Part shown: positions 33,024 to 45,048 of the stretch, piece by piece
How the letters are laid out: each line of letters starts with the position of its first letter
Numbering within the stretch: position 1 is the first letter of the stretch
From: Culex pipiens pallens
Taxonomy: Eukaryota; Arthropoda; Insecta; Diptera; Culicidae
Direction of reading: 5' to 3'
Length of the DNA stretch: 64,000 bases
Assembly (NCBI RefSeq): GCF_016801865.2
Contig: NC_068937.1
Coordinates: forward strand, 119,695,225 to 119,759,224
Position numbers and translations under genes: made by a program
The notes under the pieces: generated by a model
Database searches by the model: none
What the model saw: the letters and a program-made list of their open reading frames with translations, nothing else
What the model was told of the DNA's origin: nothing

Positions 33024-34776
33024 CCTTCAAGGAGCAAAAAGTTCGTTTTTCAATTTGTGGCGATGTGCTGAAATGAAAAATTGCGAAAAAATCAAATAGA
33101 CTAAAAAGTGGCGATTATTTTGGTTTGCTTTTTAAATCCAGTTTTACGATGTGGTTCCGTCACGCCAAATTTTCATTTCACGGGAAGCACATGTTTAATA
33201 TTGTTTAATCTAGATGACATTTCTATGTAGAAAAATCGATTATCTGCCAATTATGTGACACTACAGCCAAAACGCGCAATGCCTTTCAATTGAAAATATT
33301 TTAATCAATCTATTCATGCAATTTACCATAATTTATGAAATTGACTTTAATTTTTGTTATTTTATTTTTTCAACTCACATTACAATACTTCCCATTTTCT
33401 CCTCATAAGAAAACACTGGTTTAGGTGGACAGAAGCGGCCATGTTGAAAGTGGTTTAGTTTGACAATAGGTTTTTTTCTCTTTGTTTATCCCATCCCAGT
33501 TCACATCTAAACAGCCTTTAATTTTCTAGTACGAATATTTCAGGAACTAATGGACCATGCCAAGCTTATTTTTAGGACCCAATTGTGTTTACCTTGTACT
33601 TTGTTGTTTATGGATGGCCTTCATAGATGGACCTTGAGTAAAGATTTTCTTAACAAAAAAAGTTGATTTTCACCCCCACTCAAACACACACATATACTCA
33701 CACATTAAAACGACGACGTCGCCGGTTAAAAAACTTATCGTACCCGGTGTCACTTTGCTGTTTTTTTTTTTCGCTGCCGAATTTATCATTCTGCTCCTTC
33801 CAAACTTTGTTAGCTGAGGTGAACACTTTTCGCGTGATCTTTTGCGTACTCAAAAGCTCACAAAATGGCGCGCAGACTCGTGCCAATCTTCTACTCACGC
33901 ACTCACAAAAGCTCTCTGAAGGCTTGACATTTAACATCAAATTTGACTGGAAATTGCTGCAAGTTATTATAAATTTATTTTGCATTTTCAGTTAAATTCA
34001 GAATTTAAGCATTACTCGTGAAAGGCGCTTGGTACAAAAAGTTGACTTTTCGGGTGAATTTAAAATCATTCCTCAGAGCAAAGTTTAAAAAGTAGGAAAT
34101 CGCAATTTTCCTGTGTGTGCTCCATCAAATCGCACCTGAAGCAATATTTCACCCAAACGCACATAAACGAACCCGCCCGCCTACAGAGACAGGGCAAAAA
34201 GAGCCAACACGAAGATAAACTTTTTAAAAGGATAATTTTGCGGTTTATTTAGTCCGTGTTAGGACATGTGTTTGGTGCATGACTTTCCGGTTGATATCGC
34301 CCCACCACTCCACATGAGAGAATGTCACTTGCAGCTGTACGTGTGCATGTGTGTATGTGTGTCGCAGTCGCATAATAGCGTTTACCGGATTTGTGCCGCG
34401 GTGTCACGGATGGATTACACAACCCCAAAGTGTCACCACATACATACATACATTCATACAAAAGGGCTGTCCTGGCTCAAGCCAGGTAGACGCAGAGGGC
34501 AAAGTGGCTTTGATTTTGATTAATGACGGTGCTCCGAGCTTCCGGTGCTGCGAGGTGGTGTCAAGAGCTATTAGCGGATGTCAGCGGTGGTCGTTGCAAG
34601 AGGGTACAATAGATGATCAGGTGGTGTTAGTTTGCTCCGTTGAACGATTTGTTCGCCGCAATAGTTATCGATAATATGCGATCGGATGGTGCCATTTGCA
34701 AGCAATGTTCGTTTTCTCAAGTAAAACAATTCTTTTTAGAAAATATAAGACTTTTTAAAAAATATATATATATATA
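33024..34776. other. Unassigned stretch
   Basis: Contains ACACACATATACTCACAC-like and ACATACATACATAC-like short runs (33680-33705 and 34438-34455). Frames up to 110 codons on the plus strand (33663, 34351) and overlapping minus frames show no domain. It ends in an (AT)n run at about 34762-34775. Confidence 0.4.
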
Positions 34777-36410
34777 GAGCAATTCCATGCCAAATAGGGA
34801 ATCGGTTGTACCCGACCCTCTCCGATTTCAATGAAACTTTGTAGACATGTTATCCTACGCTTATATAAGCCATTTTTATGTATATGGAGCCAGTTCCACA
34901 CGATAATGACATTTGAGAAGGGCGTAAGTGTTTTAAATATTTTTGTAATTCGGAATATAAATATTTCTGTATCTCGAAGCCGTTGCATCGTATAAAAAAG
35001 TGGTCAAAGACAAACTTGTAGGAAATTTGACGGGCTTTTCGATAAAAATACACTGAAAGAAAAAAACACTCAACTTTTATGAGATTTTTTGATTTTTAAG
35101 TTTAAAAGTCAAATTTGAGGGGGAGCCCACGATTTTTTTTCGTTCAAAATTTTTGTGAAGATAGCCTAAGATGTTACAAAAAGACTCACGAAAAATGCAG
35201 GATGGAGCATCTCACCTAAAAAAATACAAAAATCATTTACTGAAACTGTTTTTTTGAAAAGTGCTCTAAACGTCAATTTTTCCAAAAACCGAATACGGGA
35301 ATCGATTCTCCAGACAATTTTACATAAAAGTCTCCATGTTGACCATTGTCCTAAGTCCAATCCTTGTGAAGTTACAGCGGTTTTAAAAATAAAAATGTTG
35401 AAAAAATAGGTTTTTTGATGGTTTTTGGCAATTTCTATATGACAGACTTAATTTTTCAGTCTCGTAAATATTTTTACCGGAAAGCTCATCCAATTTCCTA
35501 TAAGTTTGTCTCTGACCACATTTCAATTGGATGTATGGGTTTACAGATATAAGCTAATTTACTATCCAGGTTACTATACTACACTGAAAAAAATTATGTT
35601 TTCAGTTATGAGCAATGTAATTAGCTTATATCTGTAAGCTCATACAACCAATTGAAATGTGGTCAAAGACAAACTTATGGGAAATTGGACGAGCTTTTCG
35701 GTAAAAATATTTTCGAGACTGAAAAATCAAGTCTGTCATATAGAAATTGCCAAAAACCATCAAAAAACCTATTTTTTCAACATTTTTATTTTTAAAACCG
35801 CTGTAACTTCACAAGGATTGGACTTAGGACAATGGTCAATATGGAGACTTTTATGTAAAATTGTCTGGAGAATCGATTCCCGTATTCGGTTTTTGGAAAA
35901 ATTGACGTTTAGAGCACTTTTCAAAAAAACAGTTTCAGTAAATGATTTTTGTATTTTTTTAGGTGAGATGCTCCATCCTGCATTTTTCGTGAGGCTTTTT
36001 GTAACATCTTAGGCTATCTTCACAAAAATTTTGAACGAAAAAAAATCGTGGGCTCCCCCTCAAATTTGACTTTTAAACTTAAAAATCAAAAAATCTCATA
36101 AAAGTTGAGTGTTTTTTTCTTTCAGTGTATTTTTATCGAAAAGCCCGTCAAATTTCCTACAAGTTTGTCTTTGACCACTTTTTTATACGATGCAACGGCT
36201 TCGAGATACAGAAATATTTATATTCCGAATTACAAAAATATTTAAAACACTTACGCCCTTCTCAAATGTCATTATCGTGTGGAACTGGCTCCATATACAT
36301 AAAAATGGCTTATATAAGCGTAGGATAACATGTCTACAAAGTTTCATTGAAATCGGACAGGGTCGAGAAAAAAGTACCTGAAAAATTCCTGTTTTGGGCT
36401 GGAATTGCTC
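34777..36410. mobile_element. 1634-bp near-perfect palindrome (fold-back element)
   Basis: The left arm 34777-35559 and right arm 35619-36410 pair around a 59-base spacer. Long stretches are identical: matching 67-codon conceptual frames in the two arms are the same at every residue. The outer 60 bases have diverged more. Ends GAGCAATTCCA and TGGAATTGCTC are bordered by TATA/TA. No transposase frame exists; frames of 63-129 codons in the arms are mirror images. A fragment of the same family lies at 10767. RNA read through it would be an almost perfect long hairpin. Confidence 0.88.
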
Positions 36411-36802
36411 TATATCACTTGTTTGGTACCAATTCTTCTGAATACGATTTTCAGACAACCGAATTACTTTTGGGTAGAATATCAGCATGCGGCGATTCCA
36501 CGTCAAACCAGCAGGATCGAGATCACCCTTTTTTGCGATTTGGGTGGTCCTATCCGAATTAGGGTGTAACATTTGTAAAAAACAACAAAATCCGGAATAG
36601 AAATGATTTGGTTCAATGTGGCATGGAATTCCCTGGCCAAACTAATAAGACCCTTTTTGTGATTTGGGTGGTCCTAGCTGAACTTATTTAAGCTTGCCAC
36701 TATTCAAAAGAAAGGTGATAAGTTTAAATTGTAATGAAAAAATATAAGACATTTTCAAAACAAAGCTAAGTACTAGGATTTCAGGGCATGATCGATTTTT
36801 GC

Positions 36803-36930
36803 ATTTTCAAAACCCTCACGAGCTTGTAGTTCGTGTTCCAGGGAACAACTTTGTCGAAGAGTGCGAAAAGATTCGTCAAATATTAAGAATGTTAGAGAAT
36901 TTATAACACCGCTACTGAAAACTTGAACTT
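36803..36930 (+). repeat. Short interspersed repeat shared with 24230-24345
   Basis: Same ordered words as at 24230 (CCTCACGAGCTTG, TTCCAGGGAACAACTTTG, GCGAAAAGATTCGTCAA). Class unknown. Confidence 0.65.
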
Positions 36931-36984
36931 TTTCGGGATCGGGATTTTATACATTTTTTTCTAATTTTTCCTATATAAAATTCA

Positions 36985-37087
36985 CCTTCGAGTATCAATG
37001 GGTAAACTTTGACCGATTTAGCTCATATTTGGTCCAGAGTCCCAAAATAGTTCAAGGAACAATACTAAGCTTCTGAGCACCCTAGTA
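36985..37087 (+). repeat. Right-end fragment of the AGGGTG fold-back family
   Basis: TCGAGTATCAATGGGTAAAC, GGTCCAGAGTCCCAAAATAG and CTTCTGAGCACCCTAGTA correspond to the arm sequence of 7533-8021 (left arm read in complement). Only one arm is present. Confidence 0.55.
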
Positions 37088-38139
37088 TACATGAAGGTGG
37101 GTCTACAAGCTTTCTGTGAAAAGTAGATTTTTAGAACAGGACTTTAGCCTTACCTCAGTATGGAAGGCAAAATTATCACATTTCGAACTCAATCAAACTC
37201 AATACAAATCAAAACTCAAATTTATGAGTCAAACTCAAAGTACCATGCTTCTCCATCAAAATGAGTTCAAAGTATATACATTTTGCTGGAGACGCATGGT
37301 GCTTTATGAAAAATTAAAGCAACACGCAAAGTGACAAGATTTTACAGTTTTTAAGGTTAAAATAAAACCCTTTTTTTACAATTCACGATCGAAGAATAAA
37401 CTAATAAATCGAGTTTTGTAACCATCAAGAGTTTGAACCACTTTTGTGAGTACACTTCAACCCCTGAGATTCGCCGTCCAAACCCTTTCCACTAAGAGCG
37501 TTTAGCCTATATACATGTGATATGTTCAGCACATGAACCATGAATATATCGGTCATCCCACACACCTTGTTCTGGAATTAGTCCTCTCCGTGAGGAGGGG
37601 GGGGGGGTCAATAGGAGGACCATTCTACTTGATCCCGGTGATACCACGTGTCATCAACATGTACTGAATATTGTGTGCAAATCCATTTTTCCAATAAAGA
37701 AACCAGCATGATACTTCACAGTTCAATCCATCATTAGTTGGAGCATGACAATTGTACCATCAACTGCAAGTCATGTGATGTTCATAAACCTATGTTAATA
37801 AACCTATTCAAACAGAGCTCAATCAAGTTGAGTTGTTTTTCCTTTTTGAAGAGGAAAAGCAGCAAGCATTTTAAAAAATTGTAATTGCTGGATAATTCCA
37901 GAATATCTTGCAAAAAATAATCAACATTTAGTAGGAAAGATGTACAGCGCTGATGCTTAATAACATTTTTGCTCGATTTTATTAGGTAAAAGCCACATCA
38001 GGTGGCACCAAGCTCCCTTATCACTGGTCATTCCGGCACCGACATAGCTTGGATGCCATGTCAAACGTAAGCCCAGCAGTGGTAACCCTCCACCAGCTTC
38101 AATCAATAATAATATTAATTTAATATGTCCAGTCCATTG
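37088..38139. other. Unassigned stretch with a G run
   Basis: A run of about 11 G lies at 37597-37607. The motif AACTCAAA recurs at 37186-37270. No gene or element ends are identified. The 72-codon frame at 37116 is featureless. Confidence 0.4.
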
Positions 38140-39201
38140 AAGTTCATAGTAAAAATAAATTAATTTTGGAAGATTGTATTTTAACTCTTTTATGATATAA
38201 TTTATCCAACTTATACTGAAAAAGTAACATTACACTAGAAAAGTGATAAAATTACACATTTTCAGAGGTAAAATTACATATTTTTTCTCTGCCTTTTCAA
38301 ACGATGGAATTACAGCTTTTTAAGGAATGGTTTACACAACGTTTCGTTACGTTTCGTACACAGTAAAAAAAAAATCAAGGTATTATTACATCTGGGAAGG
38401 AGTACATGTCTTATGTCAAAACAAATGTTGTAATTTTACTTCTGAAAATGTGTAATTTTACCACTTTTCTGATGTAATGTCACTTTTTCAGTCTAAATTG
38501 AGGTAAATAAACGTATTCAAGGAGGTAATATTCAACCTTCTTTTTTTTCTGTTTGAGTATTAAGACACTGAATCCTGATTACAAGAACTATTTTATACAA
38601 CCTTCCAAAATTTCACCTACACAGAAAAAAAAATCATGGTAATGTTACATCTGGGAAGGGGTACATCTTTTATGTCAGAAAAAAAGTGTAATTTTATCTC
38701 TGGAAATGTGTAATTTTACCACTTTTCTGGTGTAATGTCACTTTTTCAGTCTAAATTGAGGTAAAATTACATCATAAAAGAGGTTATATTCAACTTTCCA
38801 AAATTACAGCTTCCAAATTAACAATATTATTTTCTGTGTACCAAAATTACCCACTTTTTTACACATGGTTCAAGGAAAACCGAATATCGTTGGTTCAGGA
38901 GAATTCAACATGCTGTATATTTACAATTCTATTACGCTTATAACTTCTAGTGATATCAAACTATCAGCTACATCCTACACAGTAAAAAAAAGTGTAAATT
39001 TGGAAGGTGTTATTTAAGAAGGTTGAATATTATTATCTCTTTTATGATGTAATTTTACATCAATTCAGACTAAAAATGCGACATTACACCTGAATAGTGG
39101 TAAAATTACACATTTTCAGAGGTAAAATTACACATTTTTTCTGACATAGAAGATGAACTCCTTTCCAGATGTAATAATACCATGATATTTTTTCTGTTTA
39201 A
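38140..39201. mobile_element. Cluster of four related MITEs
   Basis: The unit begins TACACAGAAAAAAAAATCAT, then GGTAATGTTACATCTGGGAA, GTGTAATTTTACCACTTTTC and TCAGTCTAAATTGAGGTAA, and ends near TTTTCTGTGTA. Forward copies: about 38359-38560 and 38617-38841. Reverse copies: about 38974-39201 and a damaged one at about 38146-38300. Inverted ends with TA identify a MITE family; local clustering in both orientations suggests repeated insertion into related targets or local hopping. Confidence 0.75.
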
Positions 39202-39734
39202 GCTGACCAATAACAAACGCAAAACTTTCCAGAAAGTAATCATCAGTGCGTTCACCCTTATTCCTTTGCGATAATCCCCTTCTGGAACAGGAAAATTTAT
39301 GAATGGCATCAGGGAAGGGGGAGTGAATCGTTGGCTCTAGTTTTCGAGTATGTGTTAATTAAATTTTTCAACCGCCCAAGCCCAGACTATCGTTTCTTCC
39401 ACCCCTCTTGGAAAAACCCTGCCTGCCAGTGGCGCCAGCTGGATTGAAAATTGGAACGAAACGACAAAGCAATTTATGGTTTAATACGCTGCTGCTTGCT
39501 TTTTTAATGAAATTAAAAAGTGATCGCCCAGCCGTTGCCTCCTAAACTATCAAATTTGGCGCTATTTTATTGCCCGAACTGGACCGCAGGAGGTTATTTT
39601 ACAGCCATGAGGGAAGGAAGTTTTCCAATATTAGTTTACACCGATGTCCATACAATTTGTGGAGTGCTAATTGGGAACAGTGAATTATCTTACAATGTTC
39701 ACCCAGTTTTATTTCAGTCACTTTAAAACAACTA

Positions 39735-39974
39735 GGGGAAATATACCCATTCTAATCACTCTAAGCCGTTCGACCAATTCTAATCACTTTTGCCATTTTC
39801 CGCTATTAAATCAACATTTTCAGATGTATAAACAATGGAGAGTTGCTTGCTCACTTTAATTTGAGCTATTTATTACTTTGGAACAGTCAAAAACACTTTA
39901 TGAAAGCTGTAATTCATGATCAAAGTGCTGATAGGCTGATAATAGAAATAGGCTGAAAAAGGGTATGGTTCCCC
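39735..39974. mobile_element. 240-bp MITE, GGGGAAATATACCC ends
   Basis: GGGGAAATATACCC at the left and GGGTATGGTTCCCC at the right, flanked by TA (39733-39734 and 39975-39976). Internal CCATTCTAATCAC and CAATTCTAATCAC are direct near-repeats. No coding potential. Confidence 0.75.
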
Positions 39975-40052
39975 TATTCTCAACTAAGCCACGCCGGAAA
40001 CTGGAGCAAATTTCAAACAAATTACATTAAATCCACACCCCAACATAACACG

Positions 40053-40337
40053 ATGCAAGTGGTGCATGTTAATATTAATACTCATCCGAGAGCAGCGGGA
40101 AAACTTCCGGAGGGAAATCTTAGCATGAAACTCTTCGTCCAAACCAAAATTCTCCTGACTGACCAAATCCGACAAGCAAATAACTTGCAGGAAAGCGCAA
40201 CATTTTCCAAGAGTTGGCCGGTAAGCAAGTTGTTCGTGGACCGTGAAACAAGCCCAAAGAGCAAACGACGGCGTCAAAAGGAAGGATACAAGAGTTCTGT
40301 AGGTCCTGTTCGGGCTGTGGGTGTTTTAAGGGGATGA
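40053..40337 (+). other. 94-codon open frame, doubtful gene
   Basis: ATG at 40053 opens a frame with a Lys/Arg-rich segment (SKRRRQKEG) near its end. Overlapping minus-strand frames of 97 and 60 codons also exist, and no domain, splice support or homologous copy is visible. Probably chance in a less AT-rich patch. Confidence 0.2.
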
Positions 40338-40969
40338 TACTAGCAGAGCAAGTGAGATACTAGACGCGAGAAGACGAAAGTACGGCAGATTAATGTTTGC
40401 ACAACCATTACTTATGCACATGCATTACGTTTGAATGCTTTGCTTTGCTAGGGTGGAATAACGAAAAAGTGACGGATGATGTTTGTGAACTAAACATTAA
40501 TTTATCACATTTATACAAAAAATAAATCATTAGAAACGAACGGATTGAAATTGTATAACAATAAAGGATTATACTAGATACTTCTGTTCAACATAACATT
40601 GTTTTTTTTTAGAAAAAAACATCTCATTCTAGCAAGCCACAAAAAAAACGTTCAAAAGATAATTCTTATACTAAATTAGCTTAACTTTAGAAAAAATACT
40701 TTCGAAAGCACACCACACCAGAACTTCGAAAAACTGATCAAAAATTTCATTTCGAAAACTTTTTGGAAAATTATGATAACTGTTGAAAAAAAAATGCAAG
40801 CCCCTTATGTTTATGCATTAAGATGTGCGTTTTTGTCTGTTCTAAAATTATACACTCTCAAAAGTAACCATGCAAATAAAAAAACACTTAATTTTAAAAT
40901 GAAAAACATATTTTAATGAAGAAATGAACTCCCTGGGCTCTTGCAGATTTAAAAGGTACAAAAAATTAA

Positions 40970-41370
40970 AAAAAAATATAATTATTGAAATAACAATCCA
41001 TAGTTTCAACATTTACATGGAAAAGTTGTTTTAAAATGCATTTCACACTTGTTCAGCTGTTTTTTTTTTTTTTTAAATGTAAGATTTGACAAAAACAAAA
41101 ATTTGAGCGAAAAAAAACTTTTTGCGATAATAAACATCGAAAATTTAAAAAAATTCAATTTTTTTTTAGATTAACCCACAAATGCTAAAAATAATTCTAA
41201 ACGCAGCGGAATGCATTTTTAAATTGTTTTCAGCTGATTCCACTTAAATTTCCATAGAAATTTTGAACTTTTTTGAAAAAAAAAATTTGCCCCCTGATTT
41301 CGAGACAAATTTGGGGGGGGGGGGGGGGGACAAAAACTATAAATAAAATTTTTACTAGCCTTAACTTTAT
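40970..41370 (+). repeat. Arm of the poly-G fold-back family
   Basis: AACAATCCATAGTTTCAACA, AAAATGCATTTCACACTTG, GATAATAAACATCGAAAA, TTGTTTTCAGCTGATTCC and TTTGCCCCCTGATTTCGAGA followed by a run of 18 G match 44580-44945 in order. It is a single arm. Confidence 0.7.
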
Positions 41371-41756
41371 TTATTTATTCAGTTTTTTTTTTTCAATACA
41401 CATTCATTCAGTTAAAATATTATTGAGTGTCCAATCACAACCAGTGATTTTTTAACTCATAAGTACTGATTTTTGGGCCACTTGGGTAATGAGTGATATT
41501 TTTAAAAAATTTCGAAGTTATAGTTAAATTGTTTTATTACATCTTGCACCTCTTTAGCTCATAGTTTCCTTCCAACAGAAACGTTCAAAGGTTCGCGAAA
41601 TATTACTCCCACATGATGTGTGTGTGTGGGTGTATTTTTGTACAAGTACCCATATTTCTCTGTGTTTTGCTCACAACACAGCACCGTATTTATCATTCCA
41701 AGCCCTTGAATCAACAGAGTTGGTGGATTTACACCAGAAAAAAAAAACAGGTAAGA

Positions 41757-41826
41757 TCTAACCGACCGGGACTCGAACTCAGACGTTTCAACGGGAGAAA
41801 CGCGTGGGCCAATAGAGTCAAACAAT
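41757..41826 (-). repeat. tRNA-like unit, probable SINE head
   Basis: On the minus strand B box GAGTTCGAGTCCC (41768-41780) and an A-box-like CTCTATTGGCCCACG (41803-41817) are suitably spaced. It is preceded on the plus strand by an A run. Not an intact tRNA gene. Confidence 0.5.
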
Positions 41827-42862
41827 CGTTTGCAGGTCGAGAAATAAACAGCTCTTTTTTACAGTGCTCCACCGAAGAGATAGTTTTGCACGACCAGAAA
41901 CACTAAACCAGTCAAACAGGCGAAAACTTACACACTATTCGCAAGGAAGCAGATGATACCGACTGACGATGTTGTTGGTGCGTTGTAGAACAAGTTTAGC
42001 AGTTCGAGAGAGACAGAGTTTCTGCTTGACTGAAAAGAAGAGGACGAGTTAGATATGCAAGAGTGTGCTTTGCAATTAGAACGGAAGTGCTTTCTAAGAG
42101 TTTTACTCCGGAGGTGAGAGTAAGCTCATGTTTTGATTTATTGTGAGAAATGTTTCTCCGCTCAAACTGAAATTGAATCATTCATAGCAACATTATTGTG
42201 CAGAGTAATCTGTGGCTGTTTAGAAGGCTTAAGGTTACAGTGAAACATGTTGGCTTTTTTGCTACGCAATTTTTTTAATGATATTAATGTATATTAAACT
42301 ATATGTTGATCAAAACTTATAAGTTTGATCATTATATTTAAAGCAAAGTATTTTTCTTGTTGTTCAAAACAGATTTAAATAATTGATTTCTACGAACGGA
42401 ACTATTCCCATTTGCAATTCAGCAGAAACAACTGTTTGCCTTCATTAACTTACACTTTTCCCCTCTTATTTTTCTTCAACCAAGCAAGCAGCTCAAAAGC
42501 TGCTTTAAAAAATTGGACAACTATCGTCGAAACGTGTAAAGTCATTACCATTCCGGGGCACGTTTACCTCGTTGGCTAAACTAAATACCTGGCATGCAAC
42601 CTGGCCAGGAGTAAGCGGAGGAGCTGCTCGCCAAAAACTCGTTCAAAACTGTTTGCCCAAAATTGAAAACTATGGGACTTTTCATGGCACTTTGTCGAAA
42701 CGACGGCGTTCACTTTTCAGGTGGTTTCAAGGACTGAGAAAAAAAGTTTCTCGTTTTTTGTATTTATTCAACAATTCACAGTAAAAAACGAAATTTTATT
42801 CATACATGAATCTCAATTTGAATAAGCTACAATTTTAAGCTTTAAGTTATTAATAAAATTAA
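41827..42862. other. Unassigned stretch
   Basis: No repeat ends are seen. A 70-codon frame at 42572 has an Arg/Lys-rich C-terminal half but no domain. Confidence 0.4.
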
Positions 42863-43042
42863 GGCTTCTGTAAAAAAACAGGTAATATTCCAGTGCAAAT
42901 CAATCAACTGTTACGACCTGGTCCACTGAACCTGGAACTCGGTCAACCTTTTAAGGGAACACCATCTCTGGAGGGTGAGAAAATCAAACTGTTTGTGGTG
43001 ACCACGTTCCTGCCAGCCAAGGACGTTAAAGAGCAGGAATAA
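42863..43042 (+). pseudogene. Terminal coding fragment of an unidentified protein
   Basis: An open frame without an ATG runs from 42863 to TAA at 43040-43042. From about 42881 its composition is convincingly protein-like in this AT-rich setting, with INQLLRPGPLNLELGQPF, then GTPSLEGEKIKLFVVTTFLP and a charged end KDVKEQE. Possible acceptor dinucleotides (ACAG at 42881, CCAG at 42893) precede it but lack a good pyrimidine tract. It is either the last exon of a gene whose other exons are outside recognisable range, or an inserted gene fragment. I do not recognise the family. Confidence 0.45.
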
Positions 43043-43104
43043 TATTTTTATGGTAATTCAGAGAGTCTGTTTTCAGCGTTGCAACGAGCAACCACCATGT
43101 TTTC

Positions 43105-43200
43105 ATTTAAGAGAATTACATGATTCGTCATTTGTCGACATTTCACCCAAAGAAAAAGAGTAAGGTCGCCTATTTCTGGAACCACGTTCGTAATAAATAC
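43105..43200 (+). pseudogene. Possible BED-finger remnant
   Basis: A plus-strand frame reads ENYMIRHLSTFHPKKKSKV from about 43111, with an in-frame stop just before it. The word MIRHLSTFHP has the His-x5-His form that ends BED zinc fingers of hAT transposases, and SKVAYFWNHV resembles the start of the next finger. The upstream cysteine pair is missing and no transposase core follows, so this is at best a scrap. Confidence 0.25.
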
Positions 43201-43766
43201 TGTGCATGTAATCACGATTTTAATTGCAGTCTGGCGAGCGTTACTGTTAATTGTAATTGTGTCAGCCAGCCGCGAATGTTTGCTTCACATGCAACTGTGC
43301 AGTGATTGGGTGTGCAATCGCAGCGCGTTTCAGGTTGATTTAAATTTTCATAGTTTTCCGTTAGCAGTGTAAATATAAAAAGCATGCAACGGTTGGGTGG
43401 AGTGGTAAACCTTGTGCAAGAATTAGTACTATGGTGGAGAAGTGTCCTTGAACCTGAATGTACCGTTCTTAATATTAAATTTTTATTTTGGTTTGGATTT
43501 GCTCTTTGAGCTGGTGAAGATATTATTGTGATTCCAATCTTATCAATCATGAACAACACAGAATACGGTATCTTGAGTAAAAATAGTATATTTGTTTGCC
43601 AGAGAACTCCCAGTCTAATATTTTATAATTGTCTGATATACAGAGTCGATTACGGGCGACGCGGCAAAATAGATGCTTCGCAAGATCGGTCGTGTTTGGC
43701 GTTTTTTTTTTTTTTTTTTTGAGTGATTGTTGAAAATTATTTATTGCACCAGTCGGGCGACGGGAC

Positions 43767-43985
43767 GTGGGTCTCGTGGCGCAGGGGTAGCGGCTTCGGC
43801 TGCCGATCCCGATGATGCTATGAGACGCGGGTTCGATTCCCGCCTTATCCACTGAGCTTCTATCGGATGGTGAAGTAAAACGTCGGTCCCGGTTTCTCCT
43901 GTCTCGTCAGAGGCGCTGGAGCAGAAATCCCACGTTAGAGGAAGGCCATGCCCCGGGGGGCGTAGTGCCAATAGTTTCGTTTTTT
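43767..43985 (+). mobile_element. tRNA-derived SINE with perfect 14-bp target duplication
   Basis: TCGGGCGACGGGAC flanks the element at 43753-43766 and 43986-43999. The head has an acceptor-like pairing GTGGGT / ATCCAC (43767-43772 and 43847-43852), A box TGGCGCAGGGG (43777-43787), B box GGTTCGATTCC (43830-43840) and a perfect GCGGG / CCCGC TΨC stem. The head is longer than a normal tRNA (86 bases) and is not a gene. The 5' half is also found at 27730-27769. Frames on the minus strand (86 and 101 codons) are by-products. Confidence 0.85.
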
Positions 43986-44454
43986 TCGGGCGACGGGACA
44001 ACGCGGTTGTTTTGCAGGATCGTTCATGTTTTAGCTGTCCTTTTTCTCACTAGCAATGTTAATAACAGTCCTTCCTATATCACCGTTGATTGGAATGCAC
44101 GCCGCCGGTTGAGTTTTCTGAATCAATTGTATTCCAAAACAATCCTATCGTTTGTTCCTTTTTCCTACGTTTGTTCCTTTTTTTATTTTTGATATTTCCA
44201 AATTTGCAGAAATATACTAATCAAGCTAACCGTTTTAGTGAAGAACCAATCGTCTTTTAAATAGGCACGCGTTATAATCAATTGATTCTATGTTGTAGAA
44301 ACATACAGAAAAGTCCTTCCCATAGCAATACTACTCAGTTGGCACGCGTTCGATTAAAAAAAACTTTCTTAATACCGTCATCAGGGGTGACATTGGGTCT
44401 GGGGGGTGAGATTGGGTCATACAAATTTCCTCATTTTTGTATGACCCAATCTCA

Positions 44455-45048
44455 CGTTTTCAAGTTATAGCCTTTTTTAGGTAACTTAGGCCGTTGCAAA
44501 TATTTTTTGAAGTTTATGTCCCTCGACGCTGGTCGGAGTCGAGGGGGGGGGGGGGGTGGGCAAATAAATAAAAAAATATAAAAATTGAAATTACAAGCCA
44601 TGGTCTCAACATTTTAATGAAAAAAGTTTTTTAAAATGCATTTTACACCTGCCCAGTTGTTTTGCAATCATTAGTGTTCAAAATATGCAAGTATTGAAGA
44701 ATTTTTTTTTCGCCGAAAAAAAAACTTTTTGCGGTGCTGTACATTGTAATTCCACAAAAAATGAAAATATTTTTGATCGATTCCGGACATGCTAAATATG
44801 ATTTTGAATGCAGAAAATGCATTTCTAATTGTTTTCAGTTGGTTAGACCTCTATTTCCTCTGAAATTTTGAAGTTTTTTGAAAAATTATTTTTTTTGCCC
44901 CCTGATTTTTCGGACCGATTTTGAAGGGGGGGGGGGGGGGGTGACATAAACTTTGAAAAATATTTGCAACAACCTTATATGAAAAAAGTCGCAGTTATTC
45001 ATTTTTTTAAAATTTTGCTCACTTTGGAAAAAAATATTTTTGAAAGGC
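44455..45048 (+). repeat. Arm A of the composite, forward
   Basis: Pairs with 47045-47615. It holds G runs at about 44544 and 44925. It joins seamlessly to the palindrome centred on about 45323. Confidence 0.8.

Noticed and set aside
33663..34674. Plus-strand frames of 110 and 107 codons
   Set aside because: Both overlap minus-strand frames of similar length and include short simple runs; no motif or splice evidence supports them.
35659..36572. Plus- and minus-strand open frames up to 129 codons in the 34.8-36.4 kb palindrome
   Set aside because: Identical frames appear in mirror position in the other arm, and there is no transposase or other protein pattern.
43547..44001. Minus-strand frames of 101 and 86 codons with Arg/Ser/Pro-rich sequence
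   Set aside because: They lie across the reverse strand of a tRNA-derived SINE with a clear target duplication.
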